64,000 nt of DNA, taken from the NCBI RefSeq assembly GCF_041365695.1, contig NZ_JBGFSJ010000004.1, positions 248,001 to 312,000 on the forward strand. The letters are read 5' to 3'. Under the pieces are notes generated by a model. That model had not been told where the DNA came from and made no database searches. It was given only the letters and a program-made list of their open reading frames with translations. The stretch comes from Rhodosalinus sp041365695. GTDB taxonomy: Bacteria; Pseudomonadota; Alphaproteobacteria; Rhodobacterales; Rhodobacteraceae. Position numbers and translations under genes: made by a program. Below are positions 51,467 to 61,456 of this stretch, piece after piece; within the stretch, counting starts at the first letter, position 1, and each line of letters opens with the position of its first letter.

Positions 51467-51542
51467 CGTGCTGATGACGAAACGCCCCTAGGCTGTATCC
51501 GTCGCGTCTCTGCGCGTGACGGAACAGCTGGGAGATCGCAGC

Positions 51543-53078
51543 ATGGCAAAGCGCCGCCGGACCGACCTTGTCGCCTTCGCGCGCCGGATGTGCCGCGGGC
51601 TGGAGGGGCCGCAGTTCCTCGCCTTCATCCCCGCGCTCTCGCTCGCTGCCTTCTGGCTTGGCGGAGAGGGCGCGCTGGTCTCGGTCGCGCTGGCGCTTCC
51701 CGCTCTCTATTGCGCGCTTGGCGCGATCTCCCGGTCGGGCTCGGTCGGGCTGGACCGTCTCACCGGGCTGGTCGAGCGGTCGGAATTCCTGCATGCGCTC
51801 GACCATGCCCTTGCCACCGCCGCCGCAGAGGGCAGCCAGACCGCCTGCGTCGTGCTCGAGATCGACGATTTCGCCGATTTCGGGGCCAGGCATGGCGACG
51901 CCGCCGCCGAGGAAGTGCTGCGGGCCGCGGCCGACAGGCTTCGGGGGGCGTTGCGCACCGGCGACACCCTCGCCCGGATCGGCGAAGCGCGCTTTGCCGT
52001 CGCCTGCGCGCCCGCGCCCCGCCTCGATCTGGAAGCCGCGATCCAGCTTGCCGCACGGCTTCAGCGGGCGGTGGAGCAGCCCGTGCCGCTCGACGCCACG
52101 TCGATCTACATGACGGCTTCGGCGGGGTTCTGCCTCGCCGCCCGGCTGCCAGGCTCGGCCGCCGAGGCGCTCACCGAAGCCGCCAGCGTGGCACTGGCCG
52201 AGGCGCAGGCGGCGGGCCCTGCGGGCATCCGCGCCTTCGCCCACGGCATGCCGCGCCGCGCTAAGACCGGGGTGGCGGGTGCAGAGGTCGCGGCGGCGCT
52301 CGAGGCAGGACAGATCGTTGCTTGGTTCCAGCCGCAGATTTCCACGGAAACCGGCCGCATCAGCGGTTTCGAGGCGCTGGCCCGCTGGACGCATCCCGAA
52401 CGCGGGGCGGTGCCGACTTCGGAATTCCTTCCCGCGCTCGAGTCTGCGGGGCTGATGGCGCAGCTGGGAGAGACGATGCTCTATCACGCGCTGACCGCCC
52501 TGCGCGCCTGGGATCGTTCGGGGCTCGACGTGCCGCGCGTCAGCGTGAACTTCTCCGCCGCCGAGTTGCGCGACCCGCGCCTGCCCGACCGCATCGCGTG
52601 GGAGTTGGACCGTTTCGGCCTCGACCCATGCCGGCTCGGGGTGGAGGTGCTTGAGACCGTGATCGCCCGCTCTCCCGAAGACGCGACGACGCGCGGCATC
52701 CGGGCGCTGGCGCGGATGGGCTGCGCCGTGGACCTCGACGATTTCGGCACCGGGCATGCCTCGATCACCGCGCTGCGCCGCTTCGATGTGAGCCGCGTCA
52801 AGATCGACCGGTCCCTCGTCGCCAAGTGCGACCGCGATCCCGAGCAGCAGCGCATGGTGATGGCGATCCTGTCCATGTCGGAACAGCTCGGGCTCGACAC
52901 CCTCGCCGAAGGGGTCGAGACGGCGGGCGAACACGCCCTTCTGGCCCAGCTCGGCTGCGGCCATGTGCAGGGCTATGCGATCGCGAGGCCGATGCCCTTC
53001 GAGCAGACATCGGAATGGATCGCCAGCCAGACCGCCCGGGTGGAGGCCGCGCCGTGGGTCGGCCGGAACGTGGGCTGA
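51543..53078 (+). CDS. EAL-domain c-di-GMP phosphodiesterase with degenerate GGDEF domain (511 aa)
   Basis: Two N-terminal membrane helices (residues 27-44 and 47-64) are followed by a GGDEF-like domain (75-215) and an EAL domain (255-500). At the active position the GGDEF domain has IGEAR in RIGEARFAVA, so cyclase activity is not expected. The EAL domain keeps its catalytic set: FEALARW, VNFSAAEL, DLDDFGTGHAS, VKIDRS, EGVET and GHVQGY. It should therefore lower c-di-GMP, which in many bacteria favours motility over pili and capsule. ATG 51543 follows GGGAG by 8 bp. Confidence 0.92.
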   Translation: MAKRRRTDLVAFARRMCRGLEGPQFLAFIPALSLAAFWLGGEGALVSVALALPALYCALGAISRSGSVGLDRLTGLVERSEFLHALDHALATAAAEGSQTACVVLEIDDFADFGARHGDAAAEEVLRAAADRLRGALRTGDTLARIGEARFAVACAPAPRLDLEAAIQLAARLQRAVEQPVPLDATSIYMTASAGFCLAARLPGSAAEALTEAASVALAEAQAAGPAGIRAFAHGMPRRAKTGVAGAEVAAALEAGQIVAWFQPQISTETGRISGFEALARWTHPERGAVPTSEFLPALESAGLMAQLGETMLYHALTALRAWDRSGLDVPRVSVNFSAAELRDPRLPDRIAWELDRFGLDPCRLGVEVLETVIARSPEDATTRGIRALARMGCAVDLDDFGTGHASITALRRFDVSRVKIDRSLVAKCDRDPEQQRMVMAILSMSEQLGLDTLAEGVETAGEHALLAQLGCGHVQGYAIARPMPFEQTSEWIASQTARVEAAPWVGRNVG

Positions 53079-53160
53079 CATCGCCCCGCCCTGCCCGGGC
53101 AGCCTACGCAACTGTCCGCGCCCGAGCTCGCCCGGCGCCCCATCCGCGCGGCGAATGCCC

Positions 53161-53178
53161 GCCGCCCGACAGGGCGGC
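53161..53178 (+). terminator. Terminator after the EAL gene
   Basis: Perfect 7-bp stem GCCGCCC / GGGCGGC with loop GACA, followed by CCCTTTACC. It lies 83 bp after the stop and 93 bp before yidC, separating the two transcription units. Confidence 0.55.
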
Positions 53179-53270
53179 CCTTTACCGCGCCGGCCCGATT
53201 CACCTTGACCTTTCGGCCCACGGTCTGTTGAACCCTGCACTGCATCAGACGTTACCGGGGCCGGTGTTTC

Positions 53271-55097
53271 ATGGACGATCAGAACAAGAACCTCATCCTC
53301 GCGACCGCGCTCAGCTTCGGCGTGATCCTGATCTGGTTCCTGCTGTTCCCGCCGCCCGAAGAGCGGCCCGTGCCCGAGACCGCGCCGCAAGCCACCTCTT
53401 CCGAGACCCCCGCGCCGACAGACCCGGTCGCCACCGCCCCGGCCCAGGCCCCGGCCGCCTCCGCCGGGGATGGCGGGGAGGCCGTCGTCGAAAGCGCCGC
53501 GAGCGCACCGCGCGTTTCGGTGGAAACCCCGCGCCTCAGCGGGTCCATCTCACTTCAGGGCGGCCGGATCGACACTCTCGCGCTCAAGGACTACCGCGAA
53601 AGCGTCGATCCCGGCTCTGCCACCGTTGACCTGCTGGCCCCCGTGGGCAGCGCGCAGGCCTATTACGCGCTCTACGGCTGGGCGCCCGGCAGCGGACTGG
53701 GCCTCGAGGACGTGCCCGGCGCGAACACGCCGTGGGAACTCGTCTCCGGCGAGCGCCTCGCGCCCGGTAGTCCGGTCACGCTCCGGTGGGAAAACGGTGC
53801 GGGCCTCGTCTTCACCCGCGAGATCGCGATCGACGACGACTACATGTTCACCGTAACCCAATCCGTCGCGAACGAGGGCGCGGGGTCCGTGACACTGGCG
53901 CCCTACGGCATAATCGCCCGGCACGGCAGGCCGGAGAACCTGAAGAACTTCTTCATCCTGCACGAGGGCGCGATCGCCATGGCCGATGGCAAGCTCTCGG
54001 AAATCGACTATGGCGACATGGAAGATTTCGACTTCGACCCGCGCGAAGCCGCGCGCGCCGAGGTGATGCAGGTCGCCGAGGATGGCTGGATCGGCTTCAC
54101 CGACCATTACTGGATGACGACGCTGATCCCCGAGGCCGGAAGCGCCTTCAAGGCCACCGCCAAGTACGACGACGCGCGCAACATCTACCAGACGGAGGCC
54201 GTGCTGCCCACGGAGCGGCTCGGCCCGGGCCAGTCCGTCACCCGCACCACGCGTCTTTTCGCCGGCGCGAAGGAATGGGATACGATCCGTGACTACCAGC
54301 GCGAGGGCGTCGACCGTTTCATCGACTCCATCGACTGGGGCTGGTTCTTCTTCCTTACCAAGCCGATCTTCTGGCTGCTGCACGAGATCAACCTGATCAT
54401 CGGCAACATGGGCTGGGCGATCATCGGTCTGACTCTCATCATCAAGGCGGCGCTACTGCCGCTCGCGTACAAGTCCTACGTCTCCATGGCGAAGATGAAG
54501 GAGCTTCAGCCGGAGATGGAGAAGATCAAGGAGCGCACCGGAGAGGACCGGCAGAAGTTCCAGCAGGAAATGATGGAACTCTACAAGAAGGAAAAGGTGA
54601 ACCCCGCCTCCGGCTGCCTGCCGATCCTGATGCAGATCCCGATCTTCTTCTCGCTCTACAAGGTGATCTTCGTCACGATCGAGCTTCGGCACGCGCCCTG
54701 GTTCGGCCCCTTCCGCGACCTGTCGGCCCCGGACCCGACCTCCATCGTGAACCTCTTCGGCCTGCTGCCCTGGGCCGCGCCGGAACCCGGCTCGCTGCTC
54801 GCGCTCGTCTTCATCGGCATCCTTCCCATCCTGCTCGGCGTGTCCATGTGGCTTCAGCAGAAGCTGAATCCGGCGCCCACGGACCCCACGCAGAAGATGA
54901 TCTTCGCCTGGCTGCCCTGGGTCTTCATGTTCATGCTGGGCAGCTTCGCAAGCGGCCTCGTCCTCTACTGGATCGCCAACAACGCGATCACCTTCGCGCA
55001 GCAATACGGCATCATGCGCAGCCAGGGCTACAAGCCCGACGTGCTTGGCAACATCCTCTCGGGCTTCCGGAAGAAGGCGGAAGAGGACGGAAAATGA
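53271..55097 (+). CDS. yidC: Membrane protein insertase YidC (608 aa)
   Basis: Inserts and folds inner-membrane proteins with or without SecYEG. An N-terminal helix (residues 7-25) precedes a Pro/Ala-rich linker and the large periplasmic domain (about 80-355). The conserved C-terminal core starts near 355 with FLTKPIFWLLHEIN, then the charged cytoplasmic loop MAKMKELQPEMEKIKERTG and the segment CLPILMQIPIFFSLYKVI. Length is normal for Gram-negatives. It is coupled to a MOSC gene by ATGA. Confidence 0.97.
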   Translation: MDDQNKNLILATALSFGVILIWFLLFPPPEERPVPETAPQATSSETPAPTDPVATAPAQAPAASAGDGGEAVVESAASAPRVSVETPRLSGSISLQGGRIDTLALKDYRESVDPGSATVDLLAPVGSAQAYYALYGWAPGSGLGLEDVPGANTPWELVSGERLAPGSPVTLRWENGAGLVFTREIAIDDDYMFTVTQSVANEGAGSVTLAPYGIIARHGRPENLKNFFILHEGAIAMADGKLSEIDYGDMEDFDFDPREAARAEVMQVAEDGWIGFTDHYWMTTLIPEAGSAFKATAKYDDARNIYQTEAVLPTERLGPGQSVTRTTRLFAGAKEWDTIRDYQREGVDRFIDSIDWGWFFFLTKPIFWLLHEINLIIGNMGWAIIGLTLIIKAALLPLAYKSYVSMAKMKELQPEMEKIKERTGEDRQKFQQEMMELYKKEKVNPASGCLPILMQIPIFFSLYKVIFVTIELRHAPWFGPFRDLSAPDPTSIVNLFGLLPWAAPEPGSLLALVFIGILPILLGVSMWLQQKLNPAPTDPTQKMIFAWLPWVFMFMLGSFASGLVLYWIANNAITFAQQYGIMRSQGYKPDVLGNILSGFRKKAEEDGK

Positions 55098-55837
55098 CCG
55101 GGACGGTCGCCAGTCTCTGGCGCCACCCGATCAAGAGCCACGGGCGCGAGGAGGTCGACGCCGTGACCCTCCTGGCCGGGCGCACCATGCCCGGCGATCG
55201 CGTCTGGGCGGTAGCCCATGACGCGTCGCAGGCGACGGGCACGGCATGGGCGTCCTGCGTCAATTTCACCCGTGTCGCCAAGGCGCCCGCGCTCATGGCC
55301 GTCACGGCGCGCTACGACGAGGCCGCGGGCACCGTCACGCTCACCCATCCGGAGCGAGCCACGCTCGCCTTCGACCCCGACGCCGAGCCGGAAGCGCTCC
55401 TCGACTGGGTCGCACCGCTGATGCCCGCCGACCGGGCCGCGCCGGCCCGGATCGTGCGCGTGCCCGGTCGCGGCATGACCGACAGTGATTTCCCCTCGGT
55501 GACGCTGTGCAACCTCGCTTCGCACCGCGCGGTGGAACAGCGGATCGGCCGCCCGCTCTCCATCCACCGCTGGCGCGGCAACATCTGGATGGATGGCCTG
55601 GCGCCCTGGGAAGAGTTCGACTGGATCGGGCGCGAGGTGCAGCTTGGCGACGCGGTGCTGCGCGTCCGCGAGCGGACCGACCGCTGCCTCGCCACCGCCG
55701 CGAACCCGGAGACCGGCCGGCGCGACGCCGACACGCTGGGCGCGCTGGACAGCTGGGGCCACCGCGATTTCAGCGTCCGCGCCGAGGTTCTCAGGGGCGG
55801 CGCCGTCGGGCCGAGCGACCGCGTGGCGCCGCTTTGA
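55094..55837 (+). CDS. MOSC-domain protein (247 aa)
   Basis: Predicted sulfur-carrier domain protein related to molybdenum-cofactor sulfurase C-termini. The N-terminal beta-barrel part begins VASLWRHPIKSHGREEVD, typical of MOSC_N. The conserved cysteine lies in RERTDRCLATAANPETG near residue 199. The substrate is unknown. Its start overlaps yidC and its stop overlaps engB (TTGA), so the three are translated together. Confidence 0.87.
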   Translation: MTGTVASLWRHPIKSHGREEVDAVTLLAGRTMPGDRVWAVAHDASQATGTAWASCVNFTRVAKAPALMAVTARYDEAAGTVTLTHPERATLAFDPDAEPEALLDWVAPLMPADRAAPARIVRVPGRGMTDSDFPSVTLCNLASHRAVEQRIGRPLSIHRWRGNIWMDGLAPWEEFDWIGREVQLGDAVLRVRERTDRCLATAANPETGRRDADTLGALDSWGHRDFSVRAEVLRGGAVGPSDRVAPL

Positions 55838-56487
55838 CCGCCCTGCCCTTCCCCCTCGCCGACGCGCCCGAGCCCGACGCGGCGGAACGCGGCCGCAAGC
55901 TCTTCGCGGGGCCGATCGAGTTCCTGAAAGGTGTCGTCGCGATGGATGGGCTGCCGCCGGACGACCGGGTGGAGATCTGTTTCGCCGGTCGCTCGAACGT
56001 GGGAAAATCGTCGCTCATCAACGCGCTCACGAACCGCAAGGGGCTGGCGCGGGCCTCCAACACGCCCGGCCGCACGCAAGAGATCAACTACTTCACCCTC
56101 GGCGACGGCCACTACCTCGTGGATCTTCCGGGCTACGGCTACGCCGAGGCGCCGGTCAAGATCGTCGCGCGCTGGCAGAGCCTGCTCAAGACGTATCTCG
56201 CCGGTCGGGCGAGCCTGCGCCGCGCCTTCGTGCTGATCGACGCCCGCCATGGCGTGAAACCCGTGGACGAGGAGATCATGAGCCTTCTCGACGGCGCGGC
56301 GGTCACGTTCGAGGCCGTGCTCACCAAGGCCGACAAGATCAAGCCGAAGGACCGCGAACGCGTTCTGGCGCAGGTGCGCCAATCGCTGGCCCGGCACCCG
56401 GCGGCGTTTCCCGAGATCCTGCTCACATCCTCCGAGACCGGCGAGGGGCTCGCGACGCTCCGCGCGGTCGTGGCGGGACTGGCCTAG
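55834..56487 (+). CDS. engB: Ribosome biogenesis GTPase EngB/YsxC (217 aa), TTG start
   Basis: Essential GTPase in large-subunit ribosome assembly. G1 is GRSNVGKSS near residues 50-58, G3 is DLPGYGYA, G4 is TKAD and G5 is SSETGEG. Translation is inferred to begin at TTG 55834, overlapping the upstream stop: this gives the family-like N-terminus, while the first in-frame ATG would delete 35 residues. The TTG start probably lowers its expression relative to yidC. Confidence 0.92.
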   Translation: MTALPFPLADAPEPDAAERGRKLFAGPIEFLKGVVAMDGLPPDDRVEICFAGRSNVGKSSLINALTNRKGLARASNTPGRTQEINYFTLGDGHYLVDLPGYGYAEAPVKIVARWQSLLKTYLAGRASLRRAFVLIDARHGVKPVDEEIMSLLDGAAVTFEAVLTKADKIKPKDRERVLAQVRQSLARHPAAFPEILLTSSETGEGLATLRAVVAGLA

Positions 56488-56542
56488 GGGCCTTGCGCCC
56501 GGCGGCGGGCGCGAGGATAACGCGGCGGGAGGAGGTCCGCCC

Positions 56543-57451
56543 ATGACGCAAAGGGAAATGACCAGCGACTGGATCGCCACCGCGCGCACGCTGAACCAGG
56601 CGCTGCCGATGCTTCAGCGGTACGACGGTGCGGTGGTCGTCATCAAGCTTGGCGGGAATGCCATGGGCGATGACGAGGCGATGGAAAGCTTCGCGCGCGA
56701 TGTCGTTCTGATGCGCATGGTCGGCGTCAACCCGGTCGTCGTCCATGGCGGCGGGCCGATGATCAACGCGATGCTCGAGAAGCTGGGCATCGTCTCGGAA
56801 TTCGTCGCCGGCAAGCGCGTGACCGACAAGCCCACCGTCGAGGTGGTCGAGATGGTGCTCTCCGGGCTCGTGAACAAGCGCATCGTCCAGGCGATATGCA
56901 GCCAGGGCGGAAAGGCCGTGGGGCTTTCGGGCAAGGACGCGTCGCTGATGGTCTGCGACCAGGCCGACGCGAGCCTCGGTTTCGTCGGCACCCCGGCCCA
57001 GGTGAACGCCTCTTTCCTGCGCGATCTCTTCGACAAGGGGATCATACCGGTGATCGCGCCGCTCGGCGCGGGGCGCGGCGGCGAGACCTTCAACGTCAAC
57101 GGCGACACGGCGGCCGGCGCCATCGCGGCGGCGCTGGAGGCCGACCGCCTGCTGCTGCTGACCGACATCGAGGGCGTGAAGGATGCCGAGGGCGAGGTGC
57201 TGAGCGAACTTTCCGCGGAGGCGATCCGTGGCATGATCCAGACCGGGGTCATCGCCGGCGGCATGATCCCCAAGACCGAGACGGCGCTCGCCGCAATAGA
57301 CGGGGGGGTTCGCGGGGTGGTGATCCTCGACGGTCGGGCGCCCAATGCCTGCCTGCTGGAACTTTACACGCAGCACGGCGCGGGCACGCTGATCCGGCCC
57401 GCGCAGCGCGTCGGGCGTGAGCCGGCCGCGCCTCCGCCCCCGCGGTCATGA
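56543..57451 (+). CDS. argB: Acetylglutamate kinase (302 aa)
   Basis: Phosphorylates N-acetylglutamate, the second step of arginine synthesis. The nucleotide/substrate loops are VVVIKLGGNAMGD, VVVHGGGPMIN, and NVNGDTAAGAIAAAL; the C-terminal lysine lies in GGMIPKTETAL near residue 237. Length fits the arginine-sensitive, hexameric type. GGGAGGAGG lies upstream of the ATG. Final residues (REPAAPPPPRS) are a variable tail. Confidence 0.95.
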   Translation: MTQREMTSDWIATARTLNQALPMLQRYDGAVVVIKLGGNAMGDDEAMESFARDVVLMRMVGVNPVVVHGGGPMINAMLEKLGIVSEFVAGKRVTDKPTVEVVEMVLSGLVNKRIVQAICSQGGKAVGLSGKDASLMVCDQADASLGFVGTPAQVNASFLRDLFDKGIIPVIAPLGAGRGGETFNVNGDTAAGAIAAALEADRLLLLTDIEGVKDAEGEVLSELSAEAIRGMIQTGVIAGGMIPKTETALAAIDGGVRGVVILDGRAPNACLLELYTQHGAGTLIRPAQRVGREPAAPPPPRS

Positions 57452-57469
57452 CGTGAAAGGCCCCGCCCG

Positions 57470-57961
57470 ATGACCCGCCGCCTGATCCTGATCCGTCACG
57501 CCAAGTCGAGCTGGGGCGATGCCGCGCTCGCCGATCACGCCCGGCCGCTCAACGACCGCGGGCGCCGGTCAGCGCCGCTCATCGGTCGCTGGCTGCGGGA
57601 ACGGGGCTATCTCCCCGACGAGGTGCTTTGTTCCGACGCCGTTCGCACCCGGGAGACCTTTGCACGGCTCGGGCTGGACGCGCCGGTGACGTATGTTCCC
57701 GCGCTTTATCATGCCGAGGCGCGGGACATTCTGGAGACGCTGCGAACCGCGCATCGCCGTGTCGTCGCGATCATCGGGCACAATCCCGGCATGGCCGAGT
57801 TCGCCCGTCGCATCGTTGCCCTGCCGCCCGACCACCCGCGCTTCGGCGATTATCCGACGGCGGCCACGCTGGTGGCCGACCTCGACACGGACGACTGGGA
57901 AAATGCCGCCTTCGGAACCGCGGGCGCGGTCGATTTCGTGGTTCCGCGGGACCTGGAATAG
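57470..57961 (+). CDS. sixA: SixA-type histidine phosphatase (163 aa)
   Basis: Phosphohistidine phosphatase of the RHG branch. The catalytic motif is LIRHAKSSW near residues 7-15 and the second His is in IIGHNPGMAEFA. Relatives dephosphorylate histidine phosphotransfer proteins or act more broadly. It lies 18 bp after argB and converges with aapP. Confidence 0.87.
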   Translation: MTRRLILIRHAKSSWGDAALADHARPLNDRGRRSAPLIGRWLRERGYLPDEVLCSDAVRTRETFARLGLDAPVTYVPALYHAEARDILETLRTAHRRVVAIIGHNPGMAEFARRIVALPPDHPRFGDYPTAATLVADLDTDDWENAAFGTAGAVDFVVPRDLE

Positions 57962-57976
57962 TCCCGCGGCGGGCTT

Positions 57977-58783
<807 letters not shown>

Positions 58784-58796
58784 CGGGTCTGGTCCC

Positions 58797-60107
58797 TTAT
58801 CGACGGTCGGTCTGCAGCTGACGCTCCAGCCACTGCGAGTATTTCGAGATGCCGAAGCAGACGACGAAGAACAGCGCCGCGGCGAAGCCGAAAAGCTCCC
58901 AGTAGACGCCGTTCCAGTCGGTCGAGGCGAGGATCGGGCCGCGGATCATCCCCACGAGGTCGAACATCGAGATCACCGAGACGAGCGTGGTGTCCTTGAA
59001 AAGTCCGACCGCGACGTTGACGATTCCCGGGATCGAGATCTTCAGCGCCTGCGGCAGGATGATGAGGCGCATGGCTTGCGGATAGTCGAGCCCGAGCGCG
59101 TCGGCGGCCTCGTACTGCCCCTTGGGCAGCGCGGCGAGGCCGCCGCGGATCACCTCGGCGATGTAGGCCGAGGCGAACATGGTGATCATGATGATCACGC
59201 GCAGGATCAGGTCGAACGTCGTGTTGGGCGGCAGGAAATAGGCCAGAACCACGTTCGCCACGAACAGAAGCGTGATGAGCGGCACACCGCGGATGAACTC
59301 GATGAACACCACGCAGATCCACTTGATGATCGGCATTGAGGATTGCCGCCCGAGCGCGAGCGCGATCCCGATGGGAACCGAGAGCGACACGCAGACCGTG
59401 CCCAGGATGAGGTTCAGCATGAACCCGCCCATGTCGCGCGACGGCACGGCCAGTAGCTCGATGCCGAGCGTGCTCGCAAGCACCGGCGTCACGAAGTTGC
59501 CGACGATCAGCCAGAACGCCACCGCCGCGGCGATTGCGCCGAAGAACCCGGCCGCGAAACTTGCGGTCACGAAACGCTGGAACACGAGGTATCCGACGAA
59601 GAGGCCCGCCGCCGCGGTGACCGGCACCCAGACCGAGCCACCCCAGATGAGCCAATAGCTGAGGAAAGGATAGATCGCGGTCAGGACCAGCAACTGGCGG
59701 GGCGCCTTCGGGAAGAGCACGGGCGCCAGCGCCCCGAAGAGCAGCAGCAGCGCGAGGTTCGGACGCCAGTACTCGCTCGACGGGTAGGTGAAGCCATAGA
59801 TGAGTTGCGGCCAGCGCTCGCGCAGCACCGCCCAGCAGGCCCCGGATTCCCCGGCGAGGATCTCGCGGCACTCCCTCAGGCTCGATGCGGTCCAGACGCC
59901 GTTGAACATCCACGGGATCGTCGCCGACAGCAGCCAGTAGATGACGTAGAGCGACAGCAGCGTGACGATGCTGTTCGGGATCGAGGAGAACAGGTTCTCC
60001 CGCACCCATTTCACCAGCCCAGCCTCGGCGATGGGGGGCGGCGCGGCCGGGATCGGCTCCTTGCGGACGAAGGCGAGCTGCGCGGTCTGAGCGTGCGTGT
60101 CCGACAT
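58797..60107 (-). CDS. aapM: General L-amino acid ABC transporter permease AapM (436 aa)
   Basis: Second membrane subunit of Aap. The conserved cytoplasmic EAA loop is ADALGLDYPQAMRLIILPQALK near residues 340-361, interacting with AapP. It has more helices than typical HisM-type permeases, with extra hydrophobic segments between residues 115 and 230, a feature of the Aap/Bzt group. It starts 1 bp after aapQ. Confidence 0.93.
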   Translation of the reverse strand: MSDTHAQTAQLAFVRKEPIPAAPPPIAEAGLVKWVRENLFSSIPNSIVTLLSLYVIYWLLSATIPWMFNGVWTASSLRECREILAGESGACWAVLRERWPQLIYGFTYPSSEYWRPNLALLLLFGALAPVLFPKAPRQLLVLTAIYPFLSYWLIWGGSVWVPVTAAAGLFVGYLVFQRFVTASFAAGFFGAIAAAVAFWLIVGNFVTPVLASTLGIELLAVPSRDMGGFMLNLILGTVCVSLSVPIGIALALGRQSSMPIIKWICVVFIEFIRGVPLITLLFVANVVLAYFLPPNTTFDLILRVIIMITMFASAYIAEVIRGGLAALPKGQYEAADALGLDYPQAMRLIILPQALKISIPGIVNVAVGLFKDTTLVSVISMFDLVGMIRGPILASTDWNGVYWELFGFAAALFFVVCFGISKYSQWLERQLQTDRR

Positions 60108-60108
60108 C

Positions 60109-61323
60109 TCAGCGCTCCTTCAGCTTCACGGCGTTGTTGTAGACGTTCATCACCGCCGAGATGCCGAGCGAGATGAGGAGGTAGAACAGCATCAGCAGAA
60201 GGATCGACTCGATCGCCCGCCCGGTCTGGTTCAGCGTGATGCCGCCCAGCGTGCCGGTGATGTCCATGTAGCCCACCGCGATGGCGAGCGAACTGTTCTT
60301 GGTGAGGTTGAGATACTGCGAAATGAGCGGCGGGATGATGATGCGAAGCGCCTGCGGCAGCACCACGAGCCCCATGATGCGCTTCGGGCGCAGGCCGAGC
60401 GCCGCAGCGGCCTCGGTCTGGCCGCCGCTGACCGCCTGGATGCCGGCGCGCACGTTCTCGGCGATGAAGGCGCCGGTGTAGACGGCGAGCGCGAGCCACA
60501 GCGCGATCAGGGATCCGCGGACCTGGATCCCGCCCTGGAAGTTGAAGCCGCGAAGCTCGGGATTCTCCAGCGTGATCGGCCGGCCGAGCAGGAAATAGGC
60601 CAGGAGCGTCGGCAGAACGAGGATCGCCAGCGACGGCCACAACATCGGCAGAAGCTTCCCGGTATCGTAAAGCAGCTTCGTCGCGTAGCGGCGGTAGTAG
60701 AACACGCCGGCGATCGAGGCGAGCAAGACGGCCAGCACGGCCGTCGATCCCGGTTCCAGGATCGGCTTGGGCACGTAAATGCCGCGGTTCGTGAAGGCGA
60801 AGGCATCGAACAGCATGGATGCCTGCGGATCCTCGCCCCTGTAGGCACTCGGCGCCGGCAGCGCCGCCGTCATCACGAAGAAGATGATCAGGATCCAGAT
60901 CAGCACCGGCACGTTGCGGAAGATCTCGACGTAGATCGACATCAGCTGCGCCACGAGCCAGTTCTTCGACAGCCGCGCCACGCCGGCGGTCACGCCGATA
61001 AGCGTCGCGGTAAGGCATCCGAGGAAGGCCACGATCAGCGTGTTGAGCACCCCGACGAACGAGGCGCGCATGTGGCTGTCCTGGTTTTCATAGGGAATCG
61101 GGCGCTGGTTGATGTCGTAGCCCGCAGGCTGGCCCAGGAACTCGAAGGAGATGTCCTGGCCGAGAAGGGCGAGGTTCCGAACGAGGTTCATGCCCAGCCA
61201 GGACATGAACGCGATCAGAAGCAGCAGCGCGATGAACTGGAACGTGTAGGAACGATACCGCGTGTCGTTCAGCAGCATCGACAGACGGAACGACTCCCGC
61301 GGCGGGTCGGTCACTGTGGCCAT
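60109..61323 (-). CDS. aapQ: General L-amino acid ABC transporter permease AapQ (404 aa)
   Basis: First membrane subunit of Aap. The EAA loop is AAALGLRPKRIMGLVVLPQALR near residues 312-333. About eight to nine hydrophobic helices are present and the N-terminal 25 residues are hydrophilic. ATG 61323 is preferred over an upstream in-frame extension that would enter the intercistronic hairpin. It lies 133 bp after aapJ, a long gap for this operon. Confidence 0.93.
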   Translation of the reverse strand: MATVTDPPRESFRLSMLLNDTRYRSYTFQFIALLLLIAFMSWLGMNLVRNLALLGQDISFEFLGQPAGYDINQRPIPYENQDSHMRASFVGVLNTLIVAFLGCLTATLIGVTAGVARLSKNWLVAQLMSIYVEIFRNVPVLIWILIIFFVMTAALPAPSAYRGEDPQASMLFDAFAFTNRGIYVPKPILEPGSTAVLAVLLASIAGVFYYRRYATKLLYDTGKLLPMLWPSLAILVLPTLLAYFLLGRPITLENPELRGFNFQGGIQVRGSLIALWLALAVYTGAFIAENVRAGIQAVSGGQTEAAAALGLRPKRIMGLVVLPQALRIIIPPLISQYLNLTKNSSLAIAVGYMDITGTLGGITLNQTGRAIESILLLMLFYLLISLGISAVMNVYNNAVKLKER

Positions 61324-61417
61324 CCGGATTTCCCTGCTGCGCCGGACTCGACCCGTCGGCGGGGTTCGCCCGCTCCTGCGATCCGGCAAGTTTTTCGAAA
61401 CGTGGCGTCAAGAGGGG

Positions 61418-61446
61418 AAGGACGCGGGGTTTGCCCCCGCGTCCTT
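61418..61446 (-). terminator. Strong stem-loop between aapJ and aapQ
   Basis: Perfect 12-bp stem (61418-61429 with 61435-61446) and 5-nt loop, 10 bp beyond the aapJ stop. Downstream on the minus strand there is no long U-run, so partial termination or 3'-end protection of aapJ mRNA is likely. Either would make the binding protein more abundant than the permeases. Confidence 0.6.
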
Positions 61447-61456
61447 CAGGTTCGAC

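Noticed and set aside
51900..52000. Active diguanylate cyclase domain
   Set aside because: The GGDEF signature is replaced by IGEAR, removing the residues needed for catalysis.
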